From: Aricia agestis
Lineage: Eukaryota > Arthropoda > Insecta > Lepidoptera > Lycaenidae
NCBI RefSeq assembly: GCF_905147365.1
Contig: NC_056418.1
Span: forward strand, 5,455,262-5,519,261
Reading direction: 5' to 3'
DNA: 64,000 nt
In this document: positions 1 to 10,690 of the stretch, one piece after another
Layout: every line of letters begins with the position of its first letter
Position numbering within the stretch: the stretch's first letter is position 1
Made by a program: the position numbers and the translations under genes
Notes under the pieces: model-generated
Told to the model about the DNA's origin: nothing
Database searches by the model: none
The model's input: the letters and a program-made list of their open reading frames with translations, nothing else

Positions 1-75
1 GAACTCGCGTCAGGATACGTGATCGAAAATTCGTAAGACGGAGGGATAGTAGACCGCCGGCGCGGCATAGGAGAG
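1..75 (-). repeat. Fragment of GCCGCGCCGGCGG-core dispersed repeat
   Basis: On the minus strand this carries the GC-rich core CCGCGCCGGCGG followed by a stretch resembling 35090-35230 and 46075-46140. The similarity is short, so this is a weak family call; the left edge is lost at the window start. Confidence 0.35.
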
Positions 76-143
76 GAATATAATAGAGATCAGTTGATGC
101 CATAATATGATATCATTAAGAAAGTACATGGATTGTGGACTAA

Positions 144-276
144 GGGAGATCGCAGACGGCACACTTTTTGTGTGATCGAGTCTGCGGCGCACATACAATC
201 TGCATGGCCGCACCATGCCGACTGTATGTGCGCCGCAGACTCGTACACACAAAAAGTGTGCCGTCTGCGATCTCCC
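144..276. repeat. Palindromic MITE with 3-bp TAA target duplication
   Basis: Two arms of about 64 bases, starting GGGAGATCGCAGACGG and ending in its complement, pair with only a few mismatches around a 5-base centre near 208-212. TAA lies directly outside both ends (141-143 and 277-279). A 3-bp TWA duplication is typical of PIF/Harbinger elements; that superfamily call is inferred. There is no coding capacity, and a transcript would fold into one long hairpin. Confidence 0.75.
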
Positions 277-279
277 TAA

Positions 280-1617
280 AAGAGAGAATAATAAATACAT
301 CGTAATTATTATAGGACTTAAATTATACGAGTATCTACATAATATAGTTTCTATCTGAGTAAATTTTACTTTATTATCATTCTATAAGGAAGTAGCAATA
401 AAATCCGAATTTTCGAAATAAAAGAAAAACATTTTAAATAATCCTAGTCGCAAAAACGCATGGAACAAAATATGTATGAGAGCAGCGGAAATATGCTGAC
501 TCATCCATCTGCATGGGAGCCTTTGAGCCGGCAGTTTGACGTTTTGAGGTATGGCACGCGTACACAAATCTTTTACCATCAATAATTGTAATATTATACC
601 TGAAAAAATACAGACTGTAAGTACTTAATAATTTACCTCCCCGAATTGTGAGTTGAAGGTTGAGCAAAAATGTTTCTGCAGCAACTTAAATGTAGGAATT
701 GAAAGTTATTTAATGTTTTTGAGGTATTAATAACAGTAAAAAATGTAATAAATCTTAATTCACTTAACAATATAAGTAATAATAATTAATATTATTAGTG
801 TTAGATGGTTTGGAATATAAAATAAGTGTAGAACTTTCTTGCACTTGCTTTGCTACGAAAGCAATTTCGATTCCTGGTTATTGCATACCAAAAAATACAT
901 GGGCTTATATTATTTGTCCCGATAGTCTGACAAGTCTGGCTTTTTGTGTATCTGTCTAAAACTATGGAGAGTCCGTACTTGGTACAGCTTTGAATCTACG
1001 AGTATAACTTGATTTTAGAGATGCAGGGCCTCTTTTATTGCAGGACTCTGTACCTACCACCATGGGCGTACCCAGGTCCCTACTTGCAGGGGGGGGGGGG
1101 GGGCCTTTTTCTTGGCAAGTGAGAATTAAAAGCATGTTACCTACTCTGCCCAAAATTATGTGTTAGAAACAAGATATATTTACAGTCAGATTATTAAAAG
1201 TAAATTTTCATGATTTTTTGTTTCAATATACCATCCGACCATCTTCCCTCCCAATCCCGGTACGTTACCTACTACCCTATGCCCAAGGACTTTAACACTT
1301 AAAACAACTTCAGTCCGAAGCAACATCTCTCTAAAATTGTCGAACAAACAAAGGCTACTTTAACATTTCCTAGTAATTTAGATAGCGAAACGAGATAATA
1401 GCATTATGAATCGTTGGCCGACAGGTTCGTTGACTCCATCTTGATTACAACTAGCCGCAACTACCTATAATTGATCGTAAATAAGTGATCGGATAAGCGT
1501 GGAGAGGAAAATTATAAATTTAATGATTCGTTAATTCATCGTAAAATCTATCCATAATATTGTAATAAATATTTTTTGTAAATATCTACGACATATTATA
1601 ATGCTTTCTCGCATTTC
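280..1617. other. Intergenic stretch, no gene seen
   Basis: AT-rich sequence with only short chance frames. The one conspicuous feature is a run of 15 G at 1089-1103 followed by CC. No family match to the rest of the window was noticed. Confidence 0.5.
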
Positions 1618-1835
1618 GTTGCCAAATCCTTTATTTTATTTAGTAAAATTTTCAGGGGTAAACACCAAACTATTTTATATTAAAATGCAGTATGGTGGCA
1701 AATCTTATTATGTATGAACTAAGACCTTTAATTTATTGATAAATCTGTTAATCATTCAGTTACAGTTTATTGTCTACCCCTGAAATTTTTACTAAAAACA
1801 CATAAGTAAAGGATTTTGCAGGCGCATATTGCAAC
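1618..1835. repeat. Imperfect long inverted repeat, candidate MITE
   Basis: The left arm (about 1618-1675) contains AATCCTTTA then TTTAGTAAAATTTTCAGGGG. The right arm (about 1760-1835) carries the complement of both blocks in the same order. The arms differ by a few short indels. No clear target duplication was found, so the superfamily is unknown. The following 1836-2180 is AT-rich with nothing recognised. Confidence 0.5.
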
Positions 1836-2180
1836 GACGATTTTGTGATAAGGAAAATCAGATCAAAAGTGTATAGGTAATCTTGATTAATCTATGCAGA
1901 TATGAGATAAATAATGGACCAATTTAATAGCGATTAAACAAAGAATGTTTAATTAGAATTGATTACAATAGAATTAGATACCAAATTTCAGAAATCAAAT
2001 AACAGATTACGATTTACTGAGTAATACAACGCGGTTTTTTTTTGGTATGCCCAAACCATTAAGTCATTCAAAACACAAACGATAACCCCCAAAGCCTATT
2101 TACAATTAAAAACCGGCGAACAGAAATAGAATCGATTTTTCATTTACGGCGAGCCTAATTACATTTCACGGGCGCTGCGG

Positions 2181-2289
2181 TGTCCCGTTCCCCCGTTTCA
2201 ATCGTGTCCCGTTTCATCCGTGTCCCTTTTTCCATGTTCCGTTTCATCCGCAATGTCCCACGTTTCAACCGATTGTCCCTCGGTTCATA
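2181..2289 (+). repeat. Degenerate tandem repeat, unit TGTCCCGTTTCATCCG
   Basis: About six units of 16-20 bases, each starting TGTCCC or TGTTCC and continuing with GTTTCA, lie head to tail. The units vary at several positions and in spacing, as in an old minisatellite. No coding frame is supported. Confidence 0.7.
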
Positions 2290-2424
2290 ATGAACTTACG
2301 TACATGATCCGATTTTGAACAAACCAATGTTGGTGAGATTAAAAACACATTTATTGTTGTAACTTGTAACGTATAGGTTTTGTTTACCTGGTTTATTGAT
2401 ATGAGTTTTTTGTGTTCGATTCTA

Positions 2425-2640
2425 GAATTTAGGCCAATTCAGGGTGATCACCTGACAGGAAAGATCATACTCAAACAATCCTTCCGACATATCACGAGAG
2501 TAAAGGAAGAGATGCATTCATCATTCATCAATGCAGTACATTACTGCACATACTTAGGCACTATAAAAAATACCCCTGACATGGTTTCAATGAATCCTCC
2601 TACCATCACCGAAAGGTGAGGGAGACATTATTATTGAATT
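2425..2640 (+). mobile_element. 5'-truncated tRNA-type SINE (SINE-1)
   Basis: This matches the 3' two thirds of the full SINE at 63096-63462 in order: TGATCACCTGA, GAGAGTAAAGGAA, GGCACTATAAAA, GGTTTCAATGAA, then a CATTATTATT tail. The tRNA-like head is absent, as expected for incomplete reverse transcription. The open frame across it is incidental. Confidence 0.7.
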
Positions 2641-2654
2641 TCCTTACTGCTGAG

Positions 2655-3147
2655 TATAGAGTATTCCACACCGCCGTTTTTCCATACAAACGCTGTCCCC
2701 TGTTTCCTCCCTGGATAATGCCGGTAGAGTTATGATTTTTTTCCTGAATATCTATGGTCACTATTAGCGTGTCCCTATGTTTTCTTTTTTTTCATAATTT
2801 AATTATTAAAAAAGATAGGAACGTCCAAAAACCCAAAAAAATGGCCAGATTTTCCTCTGTGTTCAAACACCCAGAAAACAAAACTGGCTAGAATATATAA
2901 AAAAAATAAAACATAGGAACACAGCTCAAGCCTTGCTTTAATTCTTAATGAAAAAATTACTTAAATCGGTTAAGTTTTAGAGAAGGAATCAGCGGACAAC
3001 GAATCGAAGATTTTCTGTTCTTTTATTAGAACTTTTGTCATGTTGTCTCTATCGCCCTCTGCGGTGGGAGACTTGAGATTGGTGAGACAGCAATACATTT
3101 TCAAATACCTATTTTCAATTTCTCTCGCCCCTGGTGTATCCTCTTAA
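2655..3147 (+). repeat. TTAA-flanked DNA element, family A copy 1
   Basis: Collinear with 26002-26793 and, inverted, with 56007-56361. The right terminus reads CCCCTGGTGTATCCTC then TTAA (3144-3147). The left terminus has decayed, with TATA where TTAA is expected. There is no transposase frame. TTAA targeting points to a piggyBac-type non-autonomous element, which is inferred. Confidence 0.7.
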
Positions 3148-3776
3148 TATGACTCCGTGCAAGTTTTTCATGTGCCATTTCTTTTTGGCTGTCTAGTTTC
3201 GACTGTTGCGCGTTTGTAAACTTTACAATAGACTCAACGTCCAAAAAGTTTATCAAAAACATTTTGAATAAAAATTGATCAAATACCACTGTATGTGATA
3301 TTATCATAACAAGACACCTAACTTAATTTTATTATTTAAGTGAATATCCCATTTTAAATTAATTAAATTAGTAGAGTGGGCTGGATGCCCCTCGATTGAT
3401 TGATATCAATGATCGTGATCCATCAGAAGATAATTGAAATGAATGCTAATAGTCTGATGGACAGCAGCAGGGGTACATCCAGGGGACCAGGGGAAAGCCA
3501 GGGTAGGTTGCCAGGGGACAAAATGTGACCATTATTTACGGGGACAAAATTAATGATGGTTGGAAATGGTTTGCGACACCTGCATTATTAGTGGTTTTAA
3601 ATTAGTAAATTTGAAAGTTTTCTTCATCTGTTTTGCTTCTTTTGTGTTTTGAATTCTTATGAAATTAAATAACAGTATTAATACGATTTTCTTGATAATA
3701 TAAGAGAAGGTTTGAATGTTTGGAAAATTATTCTGAAAAATACAGACAAATCTTTGTGAACTCTTTTCATTTTTTG
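3148..3776. other. Intergenic stretch, no gene seen
   Basis: AT-rich, with a short G-rich patch at 3468-3550 containing several CCAGGGGA-like words. No recognisable gene or window-wide repeat. Confidence 0.45.
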
Positions 3777-4106
3777 ACGTGGGAGAGCCATGCTTCGACA
3801 CGAATGGGCCGGCTCGACAGGAGAAATACCACGTGCTTACAGAAAACCGGCGTGAAACAGCGCTTGCGCTGTGTTTCGCCGAGTGAGTGAGTTCACCGGA
3901 GGCCCAATCCCCTACCCTTTTCCCTTCCCTACCCTCCCCTATTTCCTTCCCTACCCTCCCCTATCCTCCCCTATTACCCTATTCCCTCTTAAAAGGCCGG
4001 CAACGCACCTGCAGCTCTTCAGATGCTGCGAGTGTCCATGGGCGACGGAAGTTGCTTCCCATCAGGTGACCCGTTTGCTCGTTTGCCCCCTTATTTCATA
4101 AAAAAA
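3777..4106 (+). mobile_element. LINE-tailed SINE (SINE-T), full-length copy
   Basis: Runs from ACGTGGGAGAGCC through a head (AATACCACG, AAAACCGGCGTGAAACAGCG, TTTCGCCGAGTGAGTGAG), a C-rich variable stretch of CCCTACCCTCCCCTATT words, to a tail from CTCTTAAAAGGCCGG to GTTTGCCCCCTTATTTCATA and an A run. The tail is nearly identical to the 3' end of the LINE at 7278-8049, so that LINE's machinery presumably mobilises it. The head has only a weak B-box-like GGCTCGACAGG, so a tRNA origin is uncertain; an internally deleted LINE is the alternative. Confidence 0.8.
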
Positions 4107-4407
4107 TTGTTATCCTTTACTGTATAAGCCATAACGTGTTCAAAACGACGCGAAAAATTCCTTATTAAACGCATTGTGAGTACACGTCCTTATATGATGT
4201 TCGCTAAAAAGAAAACCGCGTTGTGTGAAAACGCCCTTTGCATTCATCACAACAAAGTACATGCGTTAGAAGCGACGAGCATTCCGTTCCAGTACCGTAC
4301 GACAGACATACAGTCAGAGGAGACACTCCATACAATAGATTAGCCTACTCAATAATAATATCATAACTATTTCAGAACCAAGAAACAGCTTCCTCTTCAT
4401 AATCTTA

Positions 4408-4721
4408 TCTTATGTATAAAATTCTCGTGTCACGATGTTAGGCCGCGTACTCCTCCGAAACGGCTTTACTGATTTTAACCGAATTTTTCATGCATATTCA
4501 GTGGGTCTGAGAATCGGCTACTGGGTACTTTTTATATTGATAAGTGCATTTGTTGTATAAATAATAGTAAAATATTACAACTCGAGACTGACGGTAACCA
4601 TTGTTTGTGCGACGGGATAGCGATGGACGTTGCCATGGTGACATACTTATTTAGTCACTTCAATAAAATAATAAATACTAAATACTTTATATGGCAAAGA
4701 AACGTTTGCCGGAACAGCTAG
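4408..4721 (+). mobile_element. Non-autonomous Helitron, family H2
   Basis: Begins with TC in TCTTATGTATAAAATTCTCG and ends with CTAG (4718-4721) followed by T. A hairpin GGCAAA/TTTGCC (4693-4710) sits eight bases before CTAG. This is the standard Helitron 3' layout. The internal words CCGAAACGGCTTTACTGATT and GCGATGGACGTTGCCATGG recur at 24042-24358. No Rep/helicase frame. Confidence 0.7.
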
Positions 4722-6028
4722 TGTTTGTATAGATTATGATTACATAATATATTATGTGTAACTACAACTTTACTTCGCTCCAGTAGTAATTAGTTAAATT
4801 ATCAAGAATAATGTAATTAAGCTGCAGTAGTATTGATCGATTTCACATTTGCAATTTAAATTTTTAACTTTATATTATAATAATCCGTTATTTTATTAGT
4901 ACGGCCAATAAAATTAACAGATCGTAAAGGATATATAATTTATTTGCACCATAAAATATATTTTTAAATTGGAATATTCCTAAGTCCTAACTCCTAACCA
5001 TTTGCATAAAAATCTCTGGTTTGTCTATCTCTTGATGGTATTTATAAATTGATGCGTTCTATCACATTTTTATATAGTTTATGTAAATAACCACAGAATA
5101 CATATTATTGCAAGAAACAACATCAATAAATAATGTATGGAACTAATACCTGTAATATGTAATTACAGGTCTACCAGGATCTGATGCCAAAAAGTGAGAA
5201 AAGAAATTAGAATAAAACCGGGGTAATTAGAATAAAACATTTTGATCATTTTTTTTTCCTTTAGCCGTTAGCGGCTGATTCTATGTGTAATACATGCAAA
5301 TATCAAAAATTATCCAATGATCAAGGATATTTTTTTAAAATCTGCTGTCAAAAATTGCCATCAGATTCAGACAGATCACCTATATATACTAAATACTTAT
5401 ATGTATATAACATAATATTCTCAGCAAGAGTCTGCAAAAACGTATTGTGTTTTTACAACCAGTTTAAATTGAGTCAGACTTACGTCGCTTATATCTTTCT
5501 TTGTGGGAAAGAATTGTTTCTCAAATCGCCATGATAACCCTTTATATGAACTAATACGCTTATTAGCTAATAAAACATATTATTATAATCATCATAGATT
5601 ATCGCAAAATATGCCTCGTGATATTTTTTAAACGTTACAAAAAGTACCCAGAGGCAACTTTAGAAAAGGAAGTATTTTCGTATGTGCACAGCGCATGTGA
5701 TTCTGCCATTTGCCATTGAATCGTCCCCTCTATTGCTATCTGCTCAGTGCTCTCCCGCGCGTCGTAACTAGGATTCTCAGAAGCGTCATTTGCGCTCGTT
5801 CTTTTCACATTTGCGGCATGCAACTGGTTATTACTGTTTGATTGTTACATTGTGTGGACTTTAGTATGAGAAAGTAAGATGAGATAATCAAATCTTTGTA
5901 ATTCATAAAATAGCTTGGTTGAAATTGGGTCTGACCTCGCCACAGTTAATAGAATCAGGCGTTCATAGAATCGCAGTACTTTGACGATAACTGAAGCTAT
6001 CATAGACGAATATTATACGTCATATTTA
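4722..6028. other. Intergenic stretch, no gene seen
   Basis: AT-rich low-complexity DNA. The longest frames (5283-5534 and its neighbours) have no recognisable domain and biased AT-driven composition. No repeat family from elsewhere in the window was noticed. Confidence 0.5.
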
Positions 6029-6316
6029 CCGTGGGAGAGCCATGATTCGGCACGAATAGGCTGGCTCGACCGGAGAAAGAGAAGGAGAAATACCACGGGC
6101 TTACAGAAAACCGGCGTGAAACAGCTCTTGCGCTGTGTTTCGCCGAGTGAGTTTACCGGAGGTCCAATCCCTTACCTACCCTCCCCTACCCTATTTCCTA
6201 CCCCACCCTCCCCTGCCTTATTATCCTATTCCCTCTTAAAAGGCTGGAAACACACCTGCAGTTCTTATGGTGTAGCGAGTGTCCATGCTCGTTTGTCCCC
6301 TTATTTTGTAAAAAAA
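6029..6316 (+). mobile_element. SINE-T copy with an internal tail deletion
   Basis: Head and C-rich region as in the 3777 copy. The tail jumps from GTGTCCATG directly to CTCGTTTGTCCCC, losing roughly 40 bases including the GACGGAAGTTGC block. It also has a small duplication GGAGAAAGAGAAGGAGAAA in the head. Confidence 0.75.
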
Positions 6317-6742
6317 TACATGTTCATAACAGCTACTATTTGTCTATCATAGGTTCAAGCTCTACAAATTACGTAGATCAGCTTTACGATGCCGTAGTTT
6401 TTGAAGATGATAGATTTTAAAATTTTTGTATATCGCAATTTTACCTGCCACCTTTACCTACAATAAAAACAAAGAAATTTGCACGACAATTATTTGCATA
6501 TTATTATTTAATTATATAAATACAAGATAACATAACATATCAGTCATCTTTATAACAAAATTAAACTGATTCCTCAGAAATCTAGATGTAAGCTCGAAAT
6601 GCAACATAAACTTGATGGAATGTCGTGTAAAAAGCGAGTTTTAACGGTATTAAATCATATCAGCCGACGATTGCAGTCTAGTCTCTGGTCTAATTGTAGC
6701 CGACTGACGTAACGGGCTGGGACAAAGTTGACTGACCGCTAG

Positions 6743-6928
6743 CAGGGCTGCCAACATCACGAAAATGGTCAGCGCTAAGGCCTCTAAATATGAGACTCGT
6801 AGTCCAATATTCAAGTCCATTTAATCCATAGAAACTTGCTGATTCTTCTTAACTACATGACGACAACAGTGTGTTGTTTTAGAGCATTTAAATAAAAGAA
6901 GTCTTTGAATTACACGTTTGGCAGCCCT
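6743..6928. repeat. Candidate hAT-like MITE with AGGGCTGCCA ends
   Basis: CAGGGCTGCCAACATCACG on the left faces CGTTTGGCAGCCCT on the right. The flanking octamers ACCGCTAG and ACCGCATG differ at two positions, a possible decayed 8-bp duplication. The body has no coding frame. The surrounding 6317-6742 and 6929-7159 show nothing else. Confidence 0.45.
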
Positions 6929-7277
6929 ACCGCATGTCCCGAACATAATGAGTCGCCTTCATTTGTTTTGGGCCGGAGCTCCCATAGAAAGATGGTGCTT
7001 TGTGCCAGGCCTAATGACCTATATTTTTACGAGGTACCGTAGTCCCTAAATGCTGTCTGTGAGTTCACACTGATATTTGTAATGTAAAGTAAATGGAGTT
7101 CTTTTGTAAAATCTGCTAATTGCATTGCTGTAAAAGCAAAATTCGCCAAATGCAATTTGACGTGGGAGAGCCATGCTTCGGCACGAATGGGCTGGCTCGA
7201 CCGGAGAAATACCACGGGCTCACAGAAAACCGGCATAAAACAGCGCTCGCGCTGTGTTTCGCCGAGTGAGTGAGTTT

Positions 7278-8049
7278 TTTTTAATTTTATTTTTTTTATT
7301 AAATAAGGGGGCAAACGAGCAAACGCGTCACCTGATGTTAAGCAACTACCGTCACCCATGGACACTCACAACATCAGAAGAGCTGCAGGTGCGTTGCCGG
7401 CCTTTTAAGAGGAAATACGCTCTTTTCTTGAAGGTTTGCAGGTCGTATCGGTCCGGAAATACTGCTGGTGACAGTTCATTCCAGAGTTTTACAGTGCGCG
7501 GCAGAAAGTTACGCGAAAATCGCACTGTGGAAGACTGCCACTCATCAAGGTGATGAGGATGGTATGTTTTTCGCGTGGGACGATAGCGAAAATTTGCAGG
7601 TAGTATGATTCCGAACAATTCCTCAGAGCACTCCCCGTGATACAACCGATGGAATTACGCCGAGATGTAGCTTCACTCTGCATCCTCTATGCAGAGTGAA
7701 GCAACATCTCGGCGTAATTCCAGGGGGTCCAAGCTGTTTGAAACACTATGGCAGTCAACAATTCGAGCGGCCCTTCGTTGGATATGATCCAGAGGGAGCA
7801 GTTGGTATTTTGGCGCCCCTGCCCAGAGATGAGAACAATATTCCATATGAGGCCGAACCTGCGCCTTGTAGAGTTGTAGGCGTTGGTCCGGACTGAAGTA
7901 CTGTCTCGCTCTGTAAAGAACACCAAGCTTCTTAGAGGCTAATTTAGCCTTACCCTCAAGATGATATCGGAACTGGACTTCGCTCGATATGTTGACGCCA
8001 AGTATCTCAATGCTAGGGAAGATGGTTAAAGATGTGCCTTCGAAACGAG
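7278..8049 (-). mobile_element. 5'-truncated non-LTR retrotransposon, ORF2 C-terminus and 3' UTR
   Basis: Minus-strand translation gives the end of a Jockey/CR1-like reverse transcriptase polyprotein. Residues include YKAQVRPHMEYCSHLWAGAP, QRRAARIVD and ELRRDVASLCI, then after a break YHGECSEELFG, FLPRTVKLWNELSPAVFPD and LQTFKKRAY. The stop lies at 7352-7354, followed by a 3' UTR and an A-rich tail (T run near 7278-7300). An inverted duplication at 7651-7721 brings in a stop codon, so the frame is dead. The last 130 bases equal the SINE-T tail. Clade assignment is from memory of lepidopteran LINEs. Confidence 0.85.
7651..7721. repeat. 33-bp inverted duplication inside the LINE frame
   Basis: The arms 7651-7683 and 7689-7721 are reverse complements with one mismatch and a 5-base spacer. 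The LINE protein reads SLCI before it and LYHGE after it; the few codons normally between them are replaced by an inverted copy of the preceding codons. This looks like a template-switch or snap-back event during copying. Confidence 0.7.
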
Positions 8050-8260
8050 GAGTTTACCGGAGGCCCAATCCCCTACCCTTTTCACTTCCCTACCCTCTCC
8101 TATTCCCTTCCCTACCCTCCCCTATTACCCTATTCCCTCTTAAAAGGCCGGCAACGCACCTGCAGCTCTTCCGATGCTGCGAGTGTCCAAGGGCGACGGA
8201 ATAAGTTGCTTTCCATCAGATGACCCGTATGCTCGTTTGCCCCCTTATTTCATAAAAAAA

Positions 8261-8470
8261 TGCGAGTCGGACTCGAACACGAAGTGTGGAACACTTGTGT
8301 GAAAGTGTGGAGCAAAAATAGTTTTTTTGGTATGGAAGACCAATTTGTTGTTAATATATTTTGTTGTTATAGATAATTTGTGAAAATTTTAACTGTCTAG
8401 CTGTAGCAGGTCTTGTAATACAGCCTGGTGACAGACAGCCAGACGGACAGACTACAAAGTCTATTACAGG
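8261..8470 (-). repeat. GGGTTCCG/GAGTCCGACTCG repeat fragment (family C)
   Basis: Begins immediately after the SINE-T A run with TGCGAGTCGGACTCG, the complement of the family's 3' dyad, and runs to CAGCCTGGTGACAGACAG and a degenerate tetranucleotide stretch. Same family as 10123-10568 in reverse. This repeat is common in Lepidoptera; its class is unclear to me. Nothing is recognised at 8471-8794. Confidence 0.6.
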
Positions 8471-8794
8471 CCCCCGCCTTTGAGTTAAAAATTGTTTTCG
8501 CCTGCATGGCTGGTGAGGATCCATCAAAAGAGTTAGCATAGTAAAGGACTCTTGTGAAGGTGTTAAAATGTTTTCAATAGAGCTCTTTTTAACGTATTCT
8601 TAAGCATTTCACCTCAAAGCCAATTAAGTTGAGGGTTTCTCGAATGTTACACAAAGGAGCTGGTGCTGGACCACAGAAATAGAAAAAGAAACCCGGCAAA
8701 AGGAATAATATCTTGTTTGTGGAAGTTTTAAAATCGTGTTTTACAGTTTACACCAGCTAATAACATCTTTTAATTATATTTTTACTTTAAAACA

Positions 8795-8996
8795 CTAGAT
8801 GACGCCCGCAACTCCGTTGCGCCAAAATCCGTTTATCGCGGGGGAACCGTACATTTTACCGGGATAAAAAGTATTCTATGTCCTTTCCCGGGACTCAAAG
8901 TATCTCCATACCAAATTTCAGCAAAATTGGTTCAGCGGTTTGGGCGTGAAGAGGTAACAGACAGACACACTTTCGCATTTATAATATTAGTATGGA
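8795..8996 (-). mobile_element. Non-autonomous Helitron, family H1 (Lep1-like)
   Basis: On the minus strand it runs from TCCATACTAATATTATAAAT through CTGTCTGT, ACCGATTTTGCTGAAATTTG-like and GGGACATAG words to the hairpin CGCAAC/GTTGCG and then CTAG (8795-8798). A TC start, a hairpin about eight bases before CTAG and no terminal inverted repeats are diagnostic of Helitrons. It resembles the Lep1 group described in moths, by recollection. Confidence 0.75.
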
Positions 8997-9204
8997 AGTA
9001 TGGATGTTGAATATAATTTAACTACTATTTTATTCATATTTTTAAACGTTTTCTGTAACAGTTTATCTAAAGCCTTATTTGATTAACAACTTTGACTGAA
9101 ATTAATTATTATTATCAATCGCCACAAAATTATAACTACAGGTAACAGACTACTGCTCAAAATAAACTTTCATTAAGCTATGTATTTATTAAATTTTTTT
9201 ACTT

Positions 9205-9375
9205 ATAATGTGTTGCGGTGTCGTTGCCAAACTCTCCGAAAGACTCGAAACGGCTGGACCGATTTTGACGAAAATTCGTGTGCTTATCGTTAAATCTGTC
9301 GAGAATCGGCCAACAACTGATATTCTGGCAAAAACGTGTTTGCCGAGTAAGATTACTTTTTATAGATGGGAATTA
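9205..9375 (+). mobile_element. Diverged Helitron H2-like fragment
   Basis: Contains GAAACGGCTGGACCGATTTT, GAGAATCGGCC and a hairpin GGCAAA...TTTGCC as in the 4408 copy, but lacks a clear CTAG end and the central block. Probably a relic of a related subfamily. Confidence 0.45.
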
Positions 9376-9447
9376 TATTTTTTGTTTCTGCTTTAACTAG
9401 TTTTTTGTTGTTGATCTTAATATTAATACGGATTTTATCTTTTTACG

Positions 9448-9676
9448 AGCTTTTGCCCGCGGCTTTGTTCGCGTTAAGAAGTATTATTATATACAAACTT
9501 TCATCCCCTATTTTAACCCCTTGGAGGTGGAATTGATCAAAATAATTTCTTAGCGCATGCCTGCGTCATAATATCTACCTGCATGCCAAATTTCAGCCCG
9601 ATCGGTCCAGTGGTTTGGGCTGTGCGTTGATAGATCGCCATGTCAGTCAGTCACCTTTGAGTTTTATATATATAGA
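9448..9676 (-). repeat. Helitron-like repeat, family H4
   Basis: The minus-strand order is ACTCAAAGGTGACTGACTGA, CAACGCACAGCCCAAACCA, GCATGCAGGTAGATATTATG, a CCAAGGGGTTAAAATAGG block and GCGGGCAAAAGCT. The same order appears on the plus strand at 44351-44615. Termini ending in AGCT(AGT) suggest another Helitron family. Confidence 0.6.
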
Positions 9677-9949
9677 TGAATACTTACCTAAGTTATAAAA
9701 TAGAACCGTCTATAAACTAATCTACTTCTACTTTAATTCTTGGACACGGATTGTAAGTTTAAATCCTGTTACAACTTCAGTTCAGTCCGGCGTAAGTCCT
9801 GTTACTATATTTTCGAGCACCTTAAGTTTTCCTCTTTTGTCTATAAATGAATTATAATATTTTATATTTAATCTGCTGCATAATTTTAAGTGTAGCATTT
9901 TTTTAATTCATTAACTGCACGTAGTAAAATGTTAGAGATTAATCATTCT

Positions 9950-10690
9950 ATTTTTTTCTTTTTGTTTATAAAATTAGGGGGCAAATGAGTAATCCGTGAG
10001 AGTGAAAGACTGCCACTAATTAAAATTAGGTAAAGCAACAGCTATCGTCGCCTATGGACGCTTGCAACATTAGAAGAACATGCGTTGTTGGCCTTTTGAG
10101 AAGGAATTTACGCTTTCTTTTTAGGGTTCCGTACCTAAAGGGTAAAAACGGGACCCTATTACTAAGACTTCTTTGTCTGTCTGTCTGTCCGTCTGTCTGT
10201 GTGTATGTCTCGAGGCTGTAACTCAAGAACGGTAATAGCTAGAGTGATGAAATTTTCACAGATTGTGTATATCTGTTGCCGCTATAACAACAAATAAAAA
10301 CAAAATAAAATAAATATTTGAGGGGGGCTCCCATACAACAAACGTGATTTTTTCGGCCTTTTTTTGCTCTATATCAATAATAGCAACAGGTAGGTACTTG
10401 AATTTTTCACACAATCCTTAGTTTTATGTATACTTACTTTAATATTTAATAATAATATTAAATAAAAATTAAGAGGGGTTCCCATACAAAAAAACACAAA
10501 TGTGGGCCTAATTTTGCTCTATAATGGTACGGAACCCTTCGTGCGCGAGTCCGACTCGCACTTGGCCGATTATTTAAAGTTTGCAGGTCGTATAATTGGT
10601 GTAGATATACTGCTGGCGACAATACGTTCCAGAATTTTACAGGGCGTAGCAGAAAGTTACGCAAAAAACGCACGGTGAAAGACTGCCACT
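9950..10690 (-). mobile_element. Diverged LINE 3' end interrupted by a family C repeat
   Basis: The pieces 9950-10122 and 10569-10690 together match the LINE at 7278-8049. The first is the 3' UTR with AGGGGGCAAATGAG. The second is the coding part, translating on the minus strand to GNEWQSFTVRFLRNFLLRPV and KFWNVLSPAVY. The intervening 446 bases are a family C copy, so that repeat arrived later. The 5' truncation is at about 10690. Confidence 0.7.
10123..10568 (+). repeat. Family C repeat, near-complete copy
   Basis: From AGGGTTCCGTACC through a CTGTCTGTCCGTCTGTCTGT stretch and two ATACAACAAACGTG/ATACAAAAAAACAC-type blocks to GGTACGGAACCC, the dyad GCGAGTCCGACTCGC and ACTTGGCCG. It lies inside a LINE tail. 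No coding frame; transposition mechanism not evident. Confidence 0.65.

Larger units (their letters stand above)
7160..8260 (+). mobile_element. SINE-T copy split by a LINE insertion
   Basis: The head occupies 7160-7277 and the remainder 8050-8260; together they rebuild one SINE-T from ACGTGGGAGAGCC to CATAAAAAAA. The break falls inside GTGAGTTTACCGG, and GAGTTT is present on both sides of the inserted LINE (7272-7277 and 8050-8055). The SINE is therefore older than the LINE insertion. Confidence 0.75.

Noticed and set aside
8261..8470. SINE-T target duplication between 7150 and 8261 (TGCAATTTGA versus TGCGAGTCGG)
   Set aside because: Only about six of ten positions agree; not distinguishable from chance.
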